From assembly GCA_045565995.1 (NCBI GenBank), contig JBJLEF010000004.1:539538-603537 (forward strand): a DNA stretch of 64,000 bases, written 5' to 3'. The notes beneath the pieces were generated by a model. The model was not told where the DNA came from. It was given only the letters and a program-made list of their open reading frames with translations, and did no database searches. The stretch comes from UBA721 sp002705165 (GTDB lineage Bacteria; Planctomycetota; Planctomycetia; Pirellulales; Pirellulaceae). The position numbers were made by a program, and so were the translations under genes. Positions 36,022 through 45,825 of this stretch are shown here, in pieces. How positions within the stretch are numbered: position 1 is the stretch's first letter; every line of letters begins with the position of its first letter.

Positions 36022-36825
36022 TTATTTCAGAAATGGTTTACCCATTATTCTCTCCGGCACGCCGTTCTTCGGTACCGCTTTTTGTTGTACTGATTCGATC
36101 GACCCAACAGCCAGAATTGTTCGTGTTCCGATTTCAACTCCTTTCTGAGTGCGAACCAAGCCGCTCACCACAACACGCTTGCCACTGAATTTTTCCGCGG
36201 CTGAGCTGAACATCTTTGCTTTCCGCAGATCGAGTTCCCAAGTCGTATTACCGAAGCGGAGCGTGGTGCCCGTCGTCTCACCGCCAATGGCAATAATTCC
36301 ATGCGTTAATGTGCCGCGCACTCTCACCGTGACTGCCTTCCCCTCGACCAGCCCAGCCAACGGCAACTTAGTAGGCTTCCACCGACCGTCCTCTTTGACC
36401 TCGACATTACTCACAATTTTGTCGTTAACAATACATTTCACGTTCGAGCGTACAATGAACACCTTCACGTGTTGCCTGAGATCCCTCGTGCGACCGCGTT
36501 GGTATCTGAAGCGGATCTGTTCAGGAAAAGACTCGAGGACAACGTAATCGAGAAGGTCTTGGCCCGATCCGCGCCAGGCGAAAACAAGAACTTCCTGCTT
36601 GCTGAAATCAACCTTGTCTTTCAGAGTGGCCAGATTTTTTGCATCAAAATACGGAGCGGCTTCTTCAACCGACTGGATCAACAGCGGGTTCTCAGCTCCG
36701 CTCAAAGCGAACGCGGCTTCTTTTAGCTGGACTTCTCCCATTTCCTTGATGGGCGCGTCAGCCCACCCGGCGTTAGTGGACAACAGTGATAAAATGGCCG
36801 GAAGCAACAGCAGTCTTGTGGGCAC
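36022..36825 (-). CDS. exported hypothetical protein
   Basis: 267 residues from GTG 36825, seven bases after AGGAG; the ATG at 36849 would place that site inside the gene and put eight polar residues before the signal peptide. Signal PTRLLLLPAILSLLSTNAGW with cleavage at WADA. The first part (EVLVFAWRGSGQDLLDYVV) resembles small planctomycete exported domains; the second half has two short beta-rich blocks, FGNTTWELDLRKAKMFSSA and KRVVVSGLVRTQKGVEIGTR, like a nucleic-acid-binding-type OB fold with the wording of DUF5666-like repeats. Function not known. Confidence 0.65.
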   Translation of the reverse strand: MPTRLLLLPAILSLLSTNAGWADAPIKEMGEVQLKEAAFALSGAENPLLIQSVEEAAPYFDAKNLATLKDKVDFSKQEVLVFAWRGSGQDLLDYVVLESFPEQIRFRYQRGRTRDLRQHVKVFIVRSNVKCIVNDKIVSNVEVKEDGRWKPTKLPLAGLVEGKAVTVRVRGTLTHGIIAIGGETTGTTLRFGNTTWELDLRKAKMFSSAAEKFSGKRVVVSGLVRTQKGVEIGTRTILAVGSIESVQQKAVPKNGVPERIMGKPFLK

Positions 36826-36958
36826 GGGAAATCTCCTAAGAAAATGCAAACTCGAATACGCTTTTGACGAACTGGCTGATGTGGAAGTTCCTTGAATCGC
36901 CGTTTTCCGATCAATTAAAGCAATAAATATTCCTCATACCTGCATGGAGCCACGAGAA

Positions 36959-37225
36959 TTATCGCTGACTAAGCAGCGACAACGTCGCGATGACATCACG
37001 GCGGTCTGATGCATAGGGTGTGATTGCAACTTCCGGGTTTTCTTTGTTCACAACGGCGAATTTCAGGTCAAACCCTCCGGCAACGGGCTTTATCAGATCA
37101 TCTACTGAAACTGACATTCGATCCGCGATGGGGGGACTGCTTACGTAGGTATGCGTCTTAGAGAGCAGGGTAACCGTCCAATCCACAACCATGTTCGGCC
37201 GAGAGCTTCGCAGCCTCTTCCCCAT
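36959..37225 (-). CDS. doubtful 88-aa protein or C-terminal relic
   Basis: Open frame whose product (segments VVDWTVTLLSKTHTYV, VDDLIKPVAGGFDLKFAVV, ASDRRDVIATLSLL) looks like a fragment of a periplasmic domain. It has no signal peptide, although an exported protein would be expected. The start is unclear (ATG 37225 or 37192). It sits 30 bp downstream of the ThuA gene end on the same strand. It may be the end of a decayed gene. Confidence 0.3.
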   Translation of the reverse strand: MGKRLRSSRPNMVVDWTVTLLSKTHTYVSSPPIADRMSVSVDDLIKPVAGGFDLKFAVVNKENPEVAITPYASDRRDVIATLSLLSQR

Positions 37226-37255
37226 TTGACGATCGGTTCAACGCATCACAGGCTT

Positions 37256-38134
37256 CTAGTTATCGATATTTTCGGTAATCTTTGTATCGTTGATCGCTGC
37301 TGAAGGGCACCCTTCTTTTGGAACTTCCACATTCGCCGTCCAGAGAATTGCATTTAACACAACTTTGCGAAAGTTTTCATCCTGCCAGCTAACGTGATTG
37401 TGAGCGCCCGTAAATCCGAAACCCCGGCCCCCTGCAGGGCGATCATAAGCCCAGGCAACGACCTGGGATTTGCCTGCCGCCACAGCTTGGCGAACCGTAG
37501 GGTTACCACTGCGAGCCCCATCTGCCCGACGCAAGGTGGAAGCGGGAGGAAGGTCCGAGAGGATCGGCGTCACCCCCTTCATCTCCGGAACGAATCGCAT
37601 GTGATAATACCACTCATCGTCTACCCGAAAAGGCTTCACTCCATTGGCTATGGGGTGATCGGGAAAATCTTTGAAGTTGGGAGTCCAGTGGGGATTTACG
37701 GACCAATCAAGGTCACAGAAACCTCCCATCCAACTCAGGAATTTGTCTCCCGGTTTCCCCTTTTCCGCCTCCGTCGCCCAGTGAATCATTACCACGCCGG
37801 TACCGCTTTTCATTAACTCGTCAAATTCATCTAAGTGAGGGTTTAGAACGTGCCCCCGATGCCCCGTACAAAAAATAACGACGGTGTCCGCACCTTCAAG
37901 AATGCTGCTGTCTTTAGGATAGCCCGGGTGCGGAACCAGCACCCCTTCCACATCCAGCCCTGAGCGGTTTAATGATTCGGCCAGGATCATATTCCCGGCC
38001 CGGTGTTCGTGTTTCATCGCACCATGACTGGGAGTACCGGAGATGAAGACCACTTTTGCTTTCTCTTTTGCCGTGGCATGGGCCGTGATACAGAAAAGGA
38101 GAACAAGAAGGATACCATTGTAACGAGTTAACAT
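37256..38134 (-). CDS. exported ThuA-like protein
   Basis: 292 residues from ATG 38134, which yields the signal peptide LTRYNGILLVLLFCITAHA; a longer in-frame start at 38221 lacks one. ThuA motifs: KVVFISGTPSHGAMKHEH near the N-terminus, LEGADTVVIFCTGHRGHV, GVVMIHWATEAEKG, WYYHMRF and GRGFGFTGAHNHVSW with the terminal NAILWTA. ThuA folds like a glutamine amidotransferase and is tied to trehalose/3-keto-sugar use; exported planctomycete copies accompany PVC-type dehydrogenases, as here, where it is the last gene of a four-gene operon. Confidence 0.88.
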   Translation of the reverse strand: MLTRYNGILLVLLFCITAHATAKEKAKVVFISGTPSHGAMKHEHRAGNMILAESLNRSGLDVEGVLVPHPGYPKDSSILEGADTVVIFCTGHRGHVLNPHLDEFDELMKSGTGVVMIHWATEAEKGKPGDKFLSWMGGFCDLDWSVNPHWTPNFKDFPDHPIANGVKPFRVDDEWYYHMRFVPEMKGVTPILSDLPPASTLRRADGARSGNPTVRQAVAAGKSQVVAWAYDRPAGGRGFGFTGAHNHVSWQDENFRKVVLNAILWTANVEVPKEGCPSAAINDTKITENIDN

Positions 38135-38150
38135 AATCGTCTTTCTTTTT

Positions 38151-40496
38151 TTATTTCGTAGTGATACGCACGCTATTCCAGTATGCCCATTCACAATTCC
38201 AGTTGTTGGCACGATTCTCAATATCTAACCGAATTACTTCACCACCAAACCGACTAAGATCAACATCGACATCCAACCATTCTTTACTGCCAACACTTTC
38301 GGAACCAATAATCTGATCCTTCATAACCTTACCGTTCACAAGAACTCTTAGCTGCCAGTCTCCATGAGGGTGGTGGCTGACCCGCATTCTTAACGTCGTG
38401 GTTTTATCCTTAGGAACATTTAACGGCATTTGCATAACACAGGGTTTCTGCCTGTCGAGTGGGTGTGTCTGGACTGCTACGGAGTTTCGAAATTCTTGAT
38501 GATAAACAACACCACCCTCCCCAGAGTTAGTTACACGGAAACCTTTCGCGACTTTCCCTATGGTTTGGTTCCATTGCGCATTACGTTGTGTTGAGGACAA
38601 TTTTTGCGGTGCCGAATTACCAGTCGCAATCCGTCTCGCCACAAATTCCTGCAACTGAGGTATTCTTCCTGCGATCGCTATTTCAAGAGATTCACGAGGA
38701 TAATCTGGAACCATCGGTTCCAGCCCAAACCAGTACATGCGAGGTAAATTGTTGTCCTCTTGATCCTCGCTGTGGGAAACCAGCCCCTTAAGCACGGGCC
38801 ATCTCTGGTCAAACGGCAATCGCTGAATTGCCGACGCGAGATATAATCGTACAATTTGTGAGGAATCGGCGCGGGCCATCTCGGCAAAGACATTTAGCAC
38901 CTGTTCGGATGGAATTCCTGTGGACGGGCCTCTTACCTGAAATGCATTTATCTTGCTGCGGTCGGACAACAACTGAATCGCCCATGCGCGAATGTATTCG
39001 TCGTCAGATTGAAGCAGATCCAGAAGCGCGGCTTCGTCCAACCCGGCAGTAGTGTGTAAGGCCCATAAGGCGCGTAGCTTTTTAGGCGTCTGGGCTGACT
39101 CGACTAGCTGCTGCTTCAATTTCCTATGCACTAACTGTTTGTCTAACCTGCCGGTCGCCGCACGATATTGGAGTAACGTACGTGCCTGACGAACATACCA
39201 GTCATTCGAATGGCTTTGCAGGTCTGTCAACTCGCCATCCGACATCGATCTCAGATTAGGTCGGACGATCGCGTCCGCCCCCTCGGGCATAATCCGATAA
39301 ACACGGCCACTATTAGGAAATTCGACTGCGTTACCGCAAATGTCCTGATCATGCCAGTCGAGTAGGTAGACACCTCCATCAGGGCCGATCTCCACGCTAA
39401 AGCCAACCCAGGCCTTATCATTTGTGGGCATAAAGTCATCGCCGTGTTGACCGATATAGCTTGAACCGTTGGGCACCATCACGTCCGTTAAGACGGCATG
39501 CTCGTGGATGTTGCACATAAACAGTCGATCACGGTACTCGGCAGGAAAGACGTCCGCCAGATAGAACCGGGCTCCACCGTGTGCGGAAAGATGAGTGTGG
39601 TCCCGGATTGTTTTTATATCGTCATAAATATAGGGATTAACATGAGGTCGGCTTTGCTTATGGTAAACGCCGCCCTGAACAACATGAAACAAATGCGGAA
39701 TAACACAGCAGGTAGCAAAGCCCTGCCCATGATCGTTAAAGTCAAAACCCCAGGGGTTGGATAACCCACGCGCAAAAATTTCAAATGTTTTCTGAGTAGG
39801 ATGATATCGCCAAATTCCAGCGTCTATAAACTGGCGTTCCTCTGGCGGGGTATCAGGGTCTCCAACGTTCGAATGAGTGAAGACACCATGACAACCATAG
39901 AGCCAGCCGTCCGGGCCCCAAATAAAACTATTCAGAGTTTCATGCCGGTCATTAATACCAAAGCCATCGAGTAATACCTCCGGCGGCCCGTCAGGTTTAT
40001 CATCACCATCATGATCGGGAATAAACGTAAGATTTGGTGGTGAACCAACAAACACACCTCCGAAACCACAGGCTATTCCTGACGTAAAGGTGAGCTTATC
40101 GGTAAACGTTTTCTTCTTGTCAAAGACCCCGTCGCTATTGGTGTCCTCCAAAATCTGGATCCGACTTACCAGATCATCTGTATGTTGACGCCGCGTCTGA
40201 TAGTTGAAATTCTCTGCCACCCACAAACGTCCGCGGTCATCGAAACAAAAAGCAATCGGCTCTGCGATATCTGGTTCGGATGCAAACACGGTTACCTCAA
40301 AACCGTCCGGAATGGCCATCTTCGCCACTGCTTCGGCGGGTTTTAGGAAAGGAGCATCGCTCCGCTTCTCTTGTTTCTTTGGCAGTTCATTGCGTTGAGG
40401 CGAGTTCGACGGTTCCGCTGCTAGGCATAACACAGCCACCAAAAGGAGGCCAAACAGGGCAATTAAACGATTCATCATTAATTTCCAGTTATTCAT
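38151..40496 (-). CDS. PVC-type membrane-bound dehydrogenase-like propeller with HEAT-like repeats
   Basis: 781 residues from ATG 40496 (overlaps the cytochrome stop by four bases); ATG 40478 is an alternative with a GGA nearby. Signal peptide LIALFGLLLVAVLCLA. The propeller has IPDGFEVTVFASEPDIAEPI, the PVC dehydrogenase entry, then VAENFNYQTR, EDTNSDGVFDKKKTF, SFIWGPDGWLYGCHGVF, GLSNPWGFDFNDHGQGF and LLDWHDQDICG. HEAT-like helices follow (~440-620), then a beta-sandwich domain (~650-780) ending NCEWAYWNSVRITTK. No CXXCH here; in most relatives a cytochrome domain is fused at the C-terminus, but in this operon it is a separate gene. Confidence 0.85.
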   Translation of the reverse strand: MNNWKLMMNRLIALFGLLLVAVLCLAAEPSNSPQRNELPKKQEKRSDAPFLKPAEAVAKMAIPDGFEVTVFASEPDIAEPIAFCFDDRGRLWVAENFNYQTRRQHTDDLVSRIQILEDTNSDGVFDKKKTFTDKLTFTSGIACGFGGVFVGSPPNLTFIPDHDGDDKPDGPPEVLLDGFGINDRHETLNSFIWGPDGWLYGCHGVFTHSNVGDPDTPPEERQFIDAGIWRYHPTQKTFEIFARGLSNPWGFDFNDHGQGFATCCVIPHLFHVVQGGVYHKQSRPHVNPYIYDDIKTIRDHTHLSAHGGARFYLADVFPAEYRDRLFMCNIHEHAVLTDVMVPNGSSYIGQHGDDFMPTNDKAWVGFSVEIGPDGGVYLLDWHDQDICGNAVEFPNSGRVYRIMPEGADAIVRPNLRSMSDGELTDLQSHSNDWYVRQARTLLQYRAATGRLDKQLVHRKLKQQLVESAQTPKKLRALWALHTTAGLDEAALLDLLQSDDEYIRAWAIQLLSDRSKINAFQVRGPSTGIPSEQVLNVFAEMARADSSQIVRLYLASAIQRLPFDQRWPVLKGLVSHSEDQEDNNLPRMYWFGLEPMVPDYPRESLEIAIAGRIPQLQEFVARRIATGNSAPQKLSSTQRNAQWNQTIGKVAKGFRVTNSGEGGVVYHQEFRNSVAVQTHPLDRQKPCVMQMPLNVPKDKTTTLRMRVSHHPHGDWQLRVLVNGKVMKDQIIGSESVGSKEWLDVDVDLSRFGGEVIRLDIENRANNWNCEWAYWNSVRITTK

Positions 40497-41722
40497 TTTG
40501 GCAAGTCTACTTGTTTAACCGTTCGCAGGTACTTAATCAAATCTACAACTTCTGCGGGCTTCATTTTGTCGAGTTGACCGTCAGGCATCATGGACTTGGG
40601 GGAAATATTGCGTTCATCAATATCCTCTTTAGAAATAACAAGGCGAGCTTCTTCGGCGGTCTTGAGGATAACGCGGGCGTCATCCTCTTCCGCTAACACG
40701 CCATTCACGATCCGCCCGTTGACCGTGATGATTCGCACTGTTTTATAGGCATCAGGCACATCAAAACTGGGTGCCACACTGTTCAGCAAGATGTAATCCA
40801 GGTTAGCTCGGTTGGAACCTGTCAAATCAGGCCCCACCTTACCACCTTTTCCATACAGACTGTGACAAGCGGCACAGGTCTTTGTGAAGATTGCCCGGCC
40901 ATTAGAAGCATCTGCTGTTGCCAACGCCTCGTCAGTGATGATGGCCTTATATTTTGCAATCAATTCCACCCGATCCTCGGCGACTGATCGAACTTCACCG
41001 TAAACTGCGGTGAATGCTTCTCCCAGCAGTTCTGCCAGGGAGCGAGCAACGTGTGCAGGAATATCATCGCGTGCTATTACTTTATCATTCATTGCCACTA
41101 ACAGTTTACGCGCGTACGTCTCGCGACTCGAGAGGGTTTCCACTACAGCCCTTTTTTGTGCAGCGGTCATTTTTTTATAGCGTTCCAGTAGCACCTCTGA
41201 TGCCGCGTCATTTTCCACAATAGCGTACCCTCTGATGGCATCCTGAATTAACCGCGGTTCCTGCATCAAGGATTCCAGCAGAGAAGATGCCTCAGAATTT
41301 TGCTGATTAAGAAGAGAACGCAACATCGTTCGACGAGTGTCTATATCTGCCTGTTGGTCCTGAATCATTTGCAAAGCACGATTAATGGCATCCGTATCGC
41401 CAAAGAGCTGTGATAACTCCATAGAAAATCGACGCACGTCCGCATTGCCACTCGTAGCTAGCGTCGGGCTGATAGCATTCCAACCGTTGGGTGGGGCTAG
41501 ATTCCTACGACCTTCCAGGCCATCTAACATTCCTCTTAATAGTCTCGCACGAATAGAGGGAAACTCTGTCTCACCAATCATTTCGACTAGCAGCTCAAGC
41601 TGGTCGCCGGATGACACGGGTGGTGCGTTCTTATCCTGTGCCTGGAGTGAATAGCCCCATACCGATAGTCCGAGGAGCACAAAGAAAACAGGAACGTTGA
41701 TATTTTTAAGTTTGCCGGTCAT
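40493..41722 (-). CDS. exported mono-haem cytochrome c domain protein
   Basis: 409 residues from ATG 41722, one base after the oxidoreductase stop. Signal peptide VPVFFVLLGLSVWGYSLQAQ. A helical HEAT-like region (~40-260) is followed by a haem-binding domain: TCAACHSLYGKGGKVGPDLT, then NLDYILLNSVAPSFDVPDAY and KSMMPDGQLDKMKPAEVVDL with the axial Met. This is the PVC-type cytochrome c domain normally found at the C-terminus of the propeller protein coded by the next gene. It should accept electrons from that dehydrogenase in the periplasm. Confidence 0.87.
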   Translation of the reverse strand: MTGKLKNINVPVFFVLLGLSVWGYSLQAQDKNAPPVSSGDQLELLVEMIGETEFPSIRARLLRGMLDGLEGRRNLAPPNGWNAISPTLATSGNADVRRFSMELSQLFGDTDAINRALQMIQDQQADIDTRRTMLRSLLNQQNSEASSLLESLMQEPRLIQDAIRGYAIVENDAASEVLLERYKKMTAAQKRAVVETLSSRETYARKLLVAMNDKVIARDDIPAHVARSLAELLGEAFTAVYGEVRSVAEDRVELIAKYKAIITDEALATADASNGRAIFTKTCAACHSLYGKGGKVGPDLTGSNRANLDYILLNSVAPSFDVPDAYKTVRIITVNGRIVNGVLAEEDDARVILKTAEEARLVISKEDIDERNISPKSMMPDGQLDKMKPAEVVDLIKYLRTVKQVDLPK

Positions 41723-41723
41723 C

Positions 41724-42851
41724 TTATGGATTCTTCCTTAACGTGAACTCAGGAAGTTTCACAACTTCGCCACCGTTCATCGCTGATTCATGAGCACAAA
41801 TACCGACACAGGTCCAGTTGGCAGATGTCACCGCATTGGGCCATGGTTCACGGTCGTCCTGCAGCGCAGAAACCATTTCATGCACCATGTGGGGATGCGA
41901 GCCTCCGTGGCCACCGCCTTGAACAAACGAAAGGTGTTCCGCGTCGTGAATCTCGGCGGGAAGTGTGAATTTCTGGATCTCTGCCGGAAGCAGATGGGCA
42001 TAATCCGGCACTTCAACTTTTTCCGGAATCTCTGGTTCAGGTTTCTTAGCCGTATGGAGAACATGCGGTTCATTTTCAACGAGAGTCCATTCGAAACTTT
42101 TTTTGGTTCCATAGACATCGAAACTCTCACGATATTGTCGGGCTACATCATATAGAAACCGCCAGATATGAGCAGCCACGTTGCTATCCTGTAGCTTGAT
42201 GTGACAAGATTGAACCGCAAATGGATTACCGGATTTCTCAGCAATGTCTTCCCTCACCGCCCCGGATCCGAAACAACTGACTGCTTCGGCCAGAGAGTCC
42301 ATTAACCCCAAGCAAGGGCTCACAACATGAGTGGCGTAATGCATGGGGATCATTTCTTCCCAATAACTCGGCCAGCCATCCATATCTTGCGGATGAGAAG
42401 CAGCCAAATGCTGAATGGTTCCTAATTCGCCTTTGTCATACATCTCTTTAATGAAAAGGAATTCACGACTATAGACAACCGTTTCGGCCATCATGTACTT
42501 CAGGCCTGTTTCCTGCACCTTTTCCACGATCTGCTGACATTCTTCTATCGTGGTTGCCATCGGAACCGTACACATGACGTGCTTACCGGCGTCCAGAGCC
42601 TTCAATGACATCCAGGCATGGTCTCCGATCGGACTGTTAATATGCACGAAATCGATTTCCGGATCTGCCAGTACATCGTCATAGTTCGTATAACGTTTCT
42701 CAATTCCAAATTGATCCCCCACCTTATTCATTTCCGCTTCGTCACGTCTGCAGATTGCTATCTGATTGACGTTAGGGAGAGCTTGATAAATTGGAATAAA
42801 CTCGGCTCCAAAACCTAGGCCGATCATCGCTACGTTAACAGTACTGGTCAT
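41724..42851 (-). CDS. Gfo/Idh/MocA family oxidoreductase
   Basis: 375 residues from ATG 42851 with AAGGATG before it. The N-terminal Rossmann fold has MIGLGFGAEFIPIYQALPNV and AICRRDEAEMNKV; the catalytic-domain Glu-Lys-Pro-type motif is altered to GKHVMCTVPMATTIEE, so the usual EKP lysine is not seen. HGGSHPHMVHEMV resembles the substrate-side histidine region. No signal peptide: cytoplasmic, NAD(P)-dependent sugar or inositol oxidation or isomerisation. First gene of the operon with cytochrome, PVC propeller and ThuA. Confidence 0.86.
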   Translation of the reverse strand: MTSTVNVAMIGLGFGAEFIPIYQALPNVNQIAICRRDEAEMNKVGDQFGIEKRYTNYDDVLADPEIDFVHINSPIGDHAWMSLKALDAGKHVMCTVPMATTIEECQQIVEKVQETGLKYMMAETVVYSREFLFIKEMYDKGELGTIQHLAASHPQDMDGWPSYWEEMIPMHYATHVVSPCLGLMDSLAEAVSCFGSGAVREDIAEKSGNPFAVQSCHIKLQDSNVAAHIWRFLYDVARQYRESFDVYGTKKSFEWTLVENEPHVLHTAKKPEPEIPEKVEVPDYAHLLPAEIQKFTLPAEIHDAEHLSFVQGGGHGGSHPHMVHEMVSALQDDREPWPNAVTSANWTCVGICAHESAMNGGEVVKLPEFTLRKNP

Positions 42852-42978
42852 GTTTTCATCCTTCTATGTCTGTTTCAACCTGACGTATTTGTGTCGTGGT
42901 TGAACCTCTGCTAAAGGCTGGCAGAATCATCAATAATCAACTCAACTTAGCAGTTGTATGCTTCTTTATCTCCATGTC

Positions 42979-42984
42979 ATTATA
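42979..42984 (-). promoter_or_regulatory. -10-like TATAAT box of the Gfo/Idh operon
   Basis: On the minus strand TATAAT lies about 128 bases before the start codon of the oxidoreductase, preceded directly by TG. A convincing -35 is not seen. The rest of the gap 42852-43129 holds nothing else I can name. Confidence 0.4.
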
Positions 42985-43129
42985 CATGCCAAAGAAGATC
43001 GTGTACGCTCTACAATGCAACCACCTAGACAATATAGCCAGCTTTCATCAGGAGACGTTAATCTCCCCCCTATCGCTGACACAAACAGGGGTTCGCCGCG
43101 AGTTCTTTAAGTCCACAGCATAACCGACT

Positions 43130-43297
43130 TTAATGGGTAACCTTCCCAAGACTCGCCAGATTAATCAGACAGCCCACCATCCACAAAACGTTATGGGCAC
43201 GTGGCCTGCTGGCTCGAAACGTATCGCTATCAAATAGGATCTCCACGTCACCGACAGAAATTCCTCCGAGGCTGTCAACCGCTTTGTCAGAAAGCAG
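43130..43297 (-). pseudogene. coding-like relic, 55 codons, unknown family
   Basis: A minus-strand frame just after the DUF1592 gene reads LSDKAVDSLGGISVGDVEIL, then FDSDTFRASRPRAHNVLWMV and ends GCLINLASLGKVTH before TAA (43130-43132). The text is protein-like, but the frame opens directly after a stop and has no start codon in place. I regard it as the end of a decayed gene; family not recognised. Confidence 0.3.
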
Positions 43298-43317
43298 CTA
43301 AATACCATACAGGTTCA

Positions 43318-45825
43318 TCACTTTTTCAAAAACACCGTACTCTGAACGACTTCATGCACCAGGTCACGCAAGCCGCTTCCCCGGGCTTTCACGGTCACTA
43401 CGATCGAGTCCAATTCCTTGCGATCTTTCAATTCCATAATGCGCCCCGTTGAATACTCCAGAAGCTTTTTAGTCAGTTGACGCGTGACCAAATCTTTGCG
43501 TTTAAGCAACTCCTCTTTAAATTCAACGATGTCTTTGTACTGACTTCCATCGGCCATCCTCGCTGAGGCATCAATAGGCGTCCTGGAGCGTCCATAACTT
43601 TCACGCCACTCACCGATGGGACCATAATTCTCCATAGCAAACCCCATCGGATCGATTTTAACATGACAATCGTAGCAACTCGGATTTTCCCTGTGTTTGT
43701 CCAGCTGTTCTCGAATCGTGAGTGCACCCTGCAGATCAGGCGCTAATGGCTCTACATCTGGTGGCGGCGGTGTCGGTGGGGTACCAAGTAAATTCTCCAG
43801 CACCCAGACGCCACGAATCACCGGCGATGTATCAATGCCATTGGCGGTAGCCGTTAGCACACTGGCCTGTCCCAAAAGGCCTCCGCGGCGTTTATCGGTG
43901 ATGGCCACTTTGACCAACGCTACATCATCCAACGGTGCCATGCCGTAAAGATCCGCAAGCCCTCTGTTAACAAAGGTGAAATCGGAATCAATGAAGTTGG
44001 AAATTGGCAGATTCTTTTTAAGGATATGCTCGAAAAACAGATGAGTCTCCTGCTTCATAGCCACATCCAACTTCTCATCATAATAGGATTTGTATTGTTT
44101 GACGTCTGGCGGCATGGAATTGATTTTATCCAAACGAAGCCAGCGGTCAGTAAAATGGGTAACAAAAGCTCGTGACTTGGGATCCTCCAACATGCGTTCC
44201 ACTTGGGAATGTAAAACATCAGGCTGCAGCAGGCTTCCATTCCTCGCTAATTCAGACAAAGTCATGTCGGGCATAGATGACCAGAGAAAATAACTTAAGC
44301 GTGTAGCCAGTTCATCCGCAGACAACGTGTCGTTAAACTGTGGCATGTGCAAAAATGGCGTCGATGACATCAACGCTTTATAGCCGATTTGCAGAGCTTC
44401 GACCGTACTCTTACCTTCTGCTTCGTAACGGCGAACCAGAGCAGCATAAGCCTTCATTTCAGCAGTTGTCACAGGACGACGAAAGGCTTGAGTCGCAAAA
44501 CGCTTCAAGTGCATCTCGATATCCTGGCTGCGTACTTCTCCTTTGCCATACATCAGGACGTGACCTTTGGGTGGCCACTGATCCAGCAGTGGTCCGTCGA
44601 TTTTTACTTGATGAATACGCAAGGTTGGGCCCTTGTTATTCTGCACCAGTAGCTTCCCGATTTCATAGAGATACTCCTGTTTGACCCTGGTACCCAGCCG
44701 GGGATCCGGCCTTGGTTGATACAAATCCGGCAAATAACGCTGCAACAGTTTTTCCCCGGTCCGATAGGCCCGAAAAGGCGCGTTGACCCATACAAATTTT
44801 GGCGCCCAACCTTCTTCCAGCCAGAGCTCAAGTTCAACGGTGCGTTTGGCACCCGATTCGGGGAGTGGATATTCGCCGACATTCTTTTCACTGGCGTCAT
44901 ACCGCAAGGCATCGGCAGTCCGCGCGTTAAAAATCACCACACCCACCCGCAACGCTTCGTTCTGATTCGTCGGAATACTATCGCCCCAGGGGTGCCGCTG
45001 ATTACTTGAAGACGCCGTCAGTTGGATACGATAACGCCCCGATACACTCACACCCTCTGGATAATCAGACATTCCAATGTAACCACCGGAGATACCACGA
45101 GCGGCCTGTTCGAAGATTTCATCGTACGTATTATTATTCTCACGAGACGCCGTCGTCAGAATGCCACCTTTACGATGCAAGACGGGCCCGGGGGAGGTGC
45201 GACTAATCGTTTTGGGGCGTGGTTCAAAATGAGTGGCACGCTGAATCATCGTTTCAGCAGCGCCCATCGCTTGCTGCAGGAAATAATCAGAAGTCACCAA
45301 TGCATTGCCGACATTATCCAATCCCTCTTCCGAAGCATCCGGTAGAAACTTTTCAGTGGGATCCACAAACTCAATATTGATCCCCAGCAAATCTCGTATT
45401 GTGTTGCGGTATTCAAAACGATTCAATCGTCGATAGACCGTTTCTCCACCCGTGCTCTTGTTTTGGGCATAGGCTTTTAAAAGCTGTTCTTCCAAACCGA
45501 CAATGACCTGATGTCGTTCCTTGTCGGAAGGTTGCTTGACACCATCCTTGTCAGGAGGCATCTCACCGCGATGCAGTACATCGAGTATGTTCTGCCAGGT
45601 CCTGAGGTTATTGCTGTCACTGAGATTTAAAGTCAAAGTGTCAAACTGCTGGTCGCCATTCTGTTTCTTTTCACCGTGACAAGTAACACAGTAAGTTTTT
45701 AGGAAGGGTGTAACCTCCGCAACCGCTTCCGCTGCATCTAGTTGGCGTAGAGGGAGCAACACAACAAAGCAGGATCCGATAGCAAGTAGTGCCCCCCCAA
45801 ACAAACGCCAGGTCTGAATCGACAT
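43318..45825 (-). CDS. DUF1592-type large exported cytochrome-linked protein (DUF1587/1592/1588/1585 set)
   Basis: 835 residues; start ATG 45825 overlaps the previous stop (TAATG). Signal peptide ALLAIGSCFVVLLP. A haem-binding segment YCVTCHGEKKQNGDQQFD (CXXCH) is at the N-terminus, followed by RRLNRFEYRNTIRDLLGI (DUF1587), PFRAYRTGEKLLQRYL, ATRLSYFLWSSMPDMTLSEL (DUF1592), RGGLLGQASVLTATANGIDT and RGVWVLENLLGTPPTPPPPD (DUF1588), and RKDLVTRQLTKKLLEYSTGR (DUF1585). This is a planctomycete-specific set encoded with DUF1552 proteins. Role in periplasmic oxidation of a carbohydrate-type substrate is assumed, not proven. Confidence 0.9.
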   Translation of the reverse strand: MSIQTWRLFGGALLAIGSCFVVLLPLRQLDAAEAVAEVTPFLKTYCVTCHGEKKQNGDQQFDTLTLNLSDSNNLRTWQNILDVLHRGEMPPDKDGVKQPSDKERHQVIVGLEEQLLKAYAQNKSTGGETVYRRLNRFEYRNTIRDLLGINIEFVDPTEKFLPDASEEGLDNVGNALVTSDYFLQQAMGAAETMIQRATHFEPRPKTISRTSPGPVLHRKGGILTTASRENNNTYDEIFEQAARGISGGYIGMSDYPEGVSVSGRYRIQLTASSSNQRHPWGDSIPTNQNEALRVGVVIFNARTADALRYDASEKNVGEYPLPESGAKRTVELELWLEEGWAPKFVWVNAPFRAYRTGEKLLQRYLPDLYQPRPDPRLGTRVKQEYLYEIGKLLVQNNKGPTLRIHQVKIDGPLLDQWPPKGHVLMYGKGEVRSQDIEMHLKRFATQAFRRPVTTAEMKAYAALVRRYEAEGKSTVEALQIGYKALMSSTPFLHMPQFNDTLSADELATRLSYFLWSSMPDMTLSELARNGSLLQPDVLHSQVERMLEDPKSRAFVTHFTDRWLRLDKINSMPPDVKQYKSYYDEKLDVAMKQETHLFFEHILKKNLPISNFIDSDFTFVNRGLADLYGMAPLDDVALVKVAITDKRRGGLLGQASVLTATANGIDTSPVIRGVWVLENLLGTPPTPPPPDVEPLAPDLQGALTIREQLDKHRENPSCYDCHVKIDPMGFAMENYGPIGEWRESYGRSRTPIDASARMADGSQYKDIVEFKEELLKRKDLVTRQLTKKLLEYSTGRIMELKDRKELDSIVVTVKARGSGLRDLVHEVVQSTVFLKK

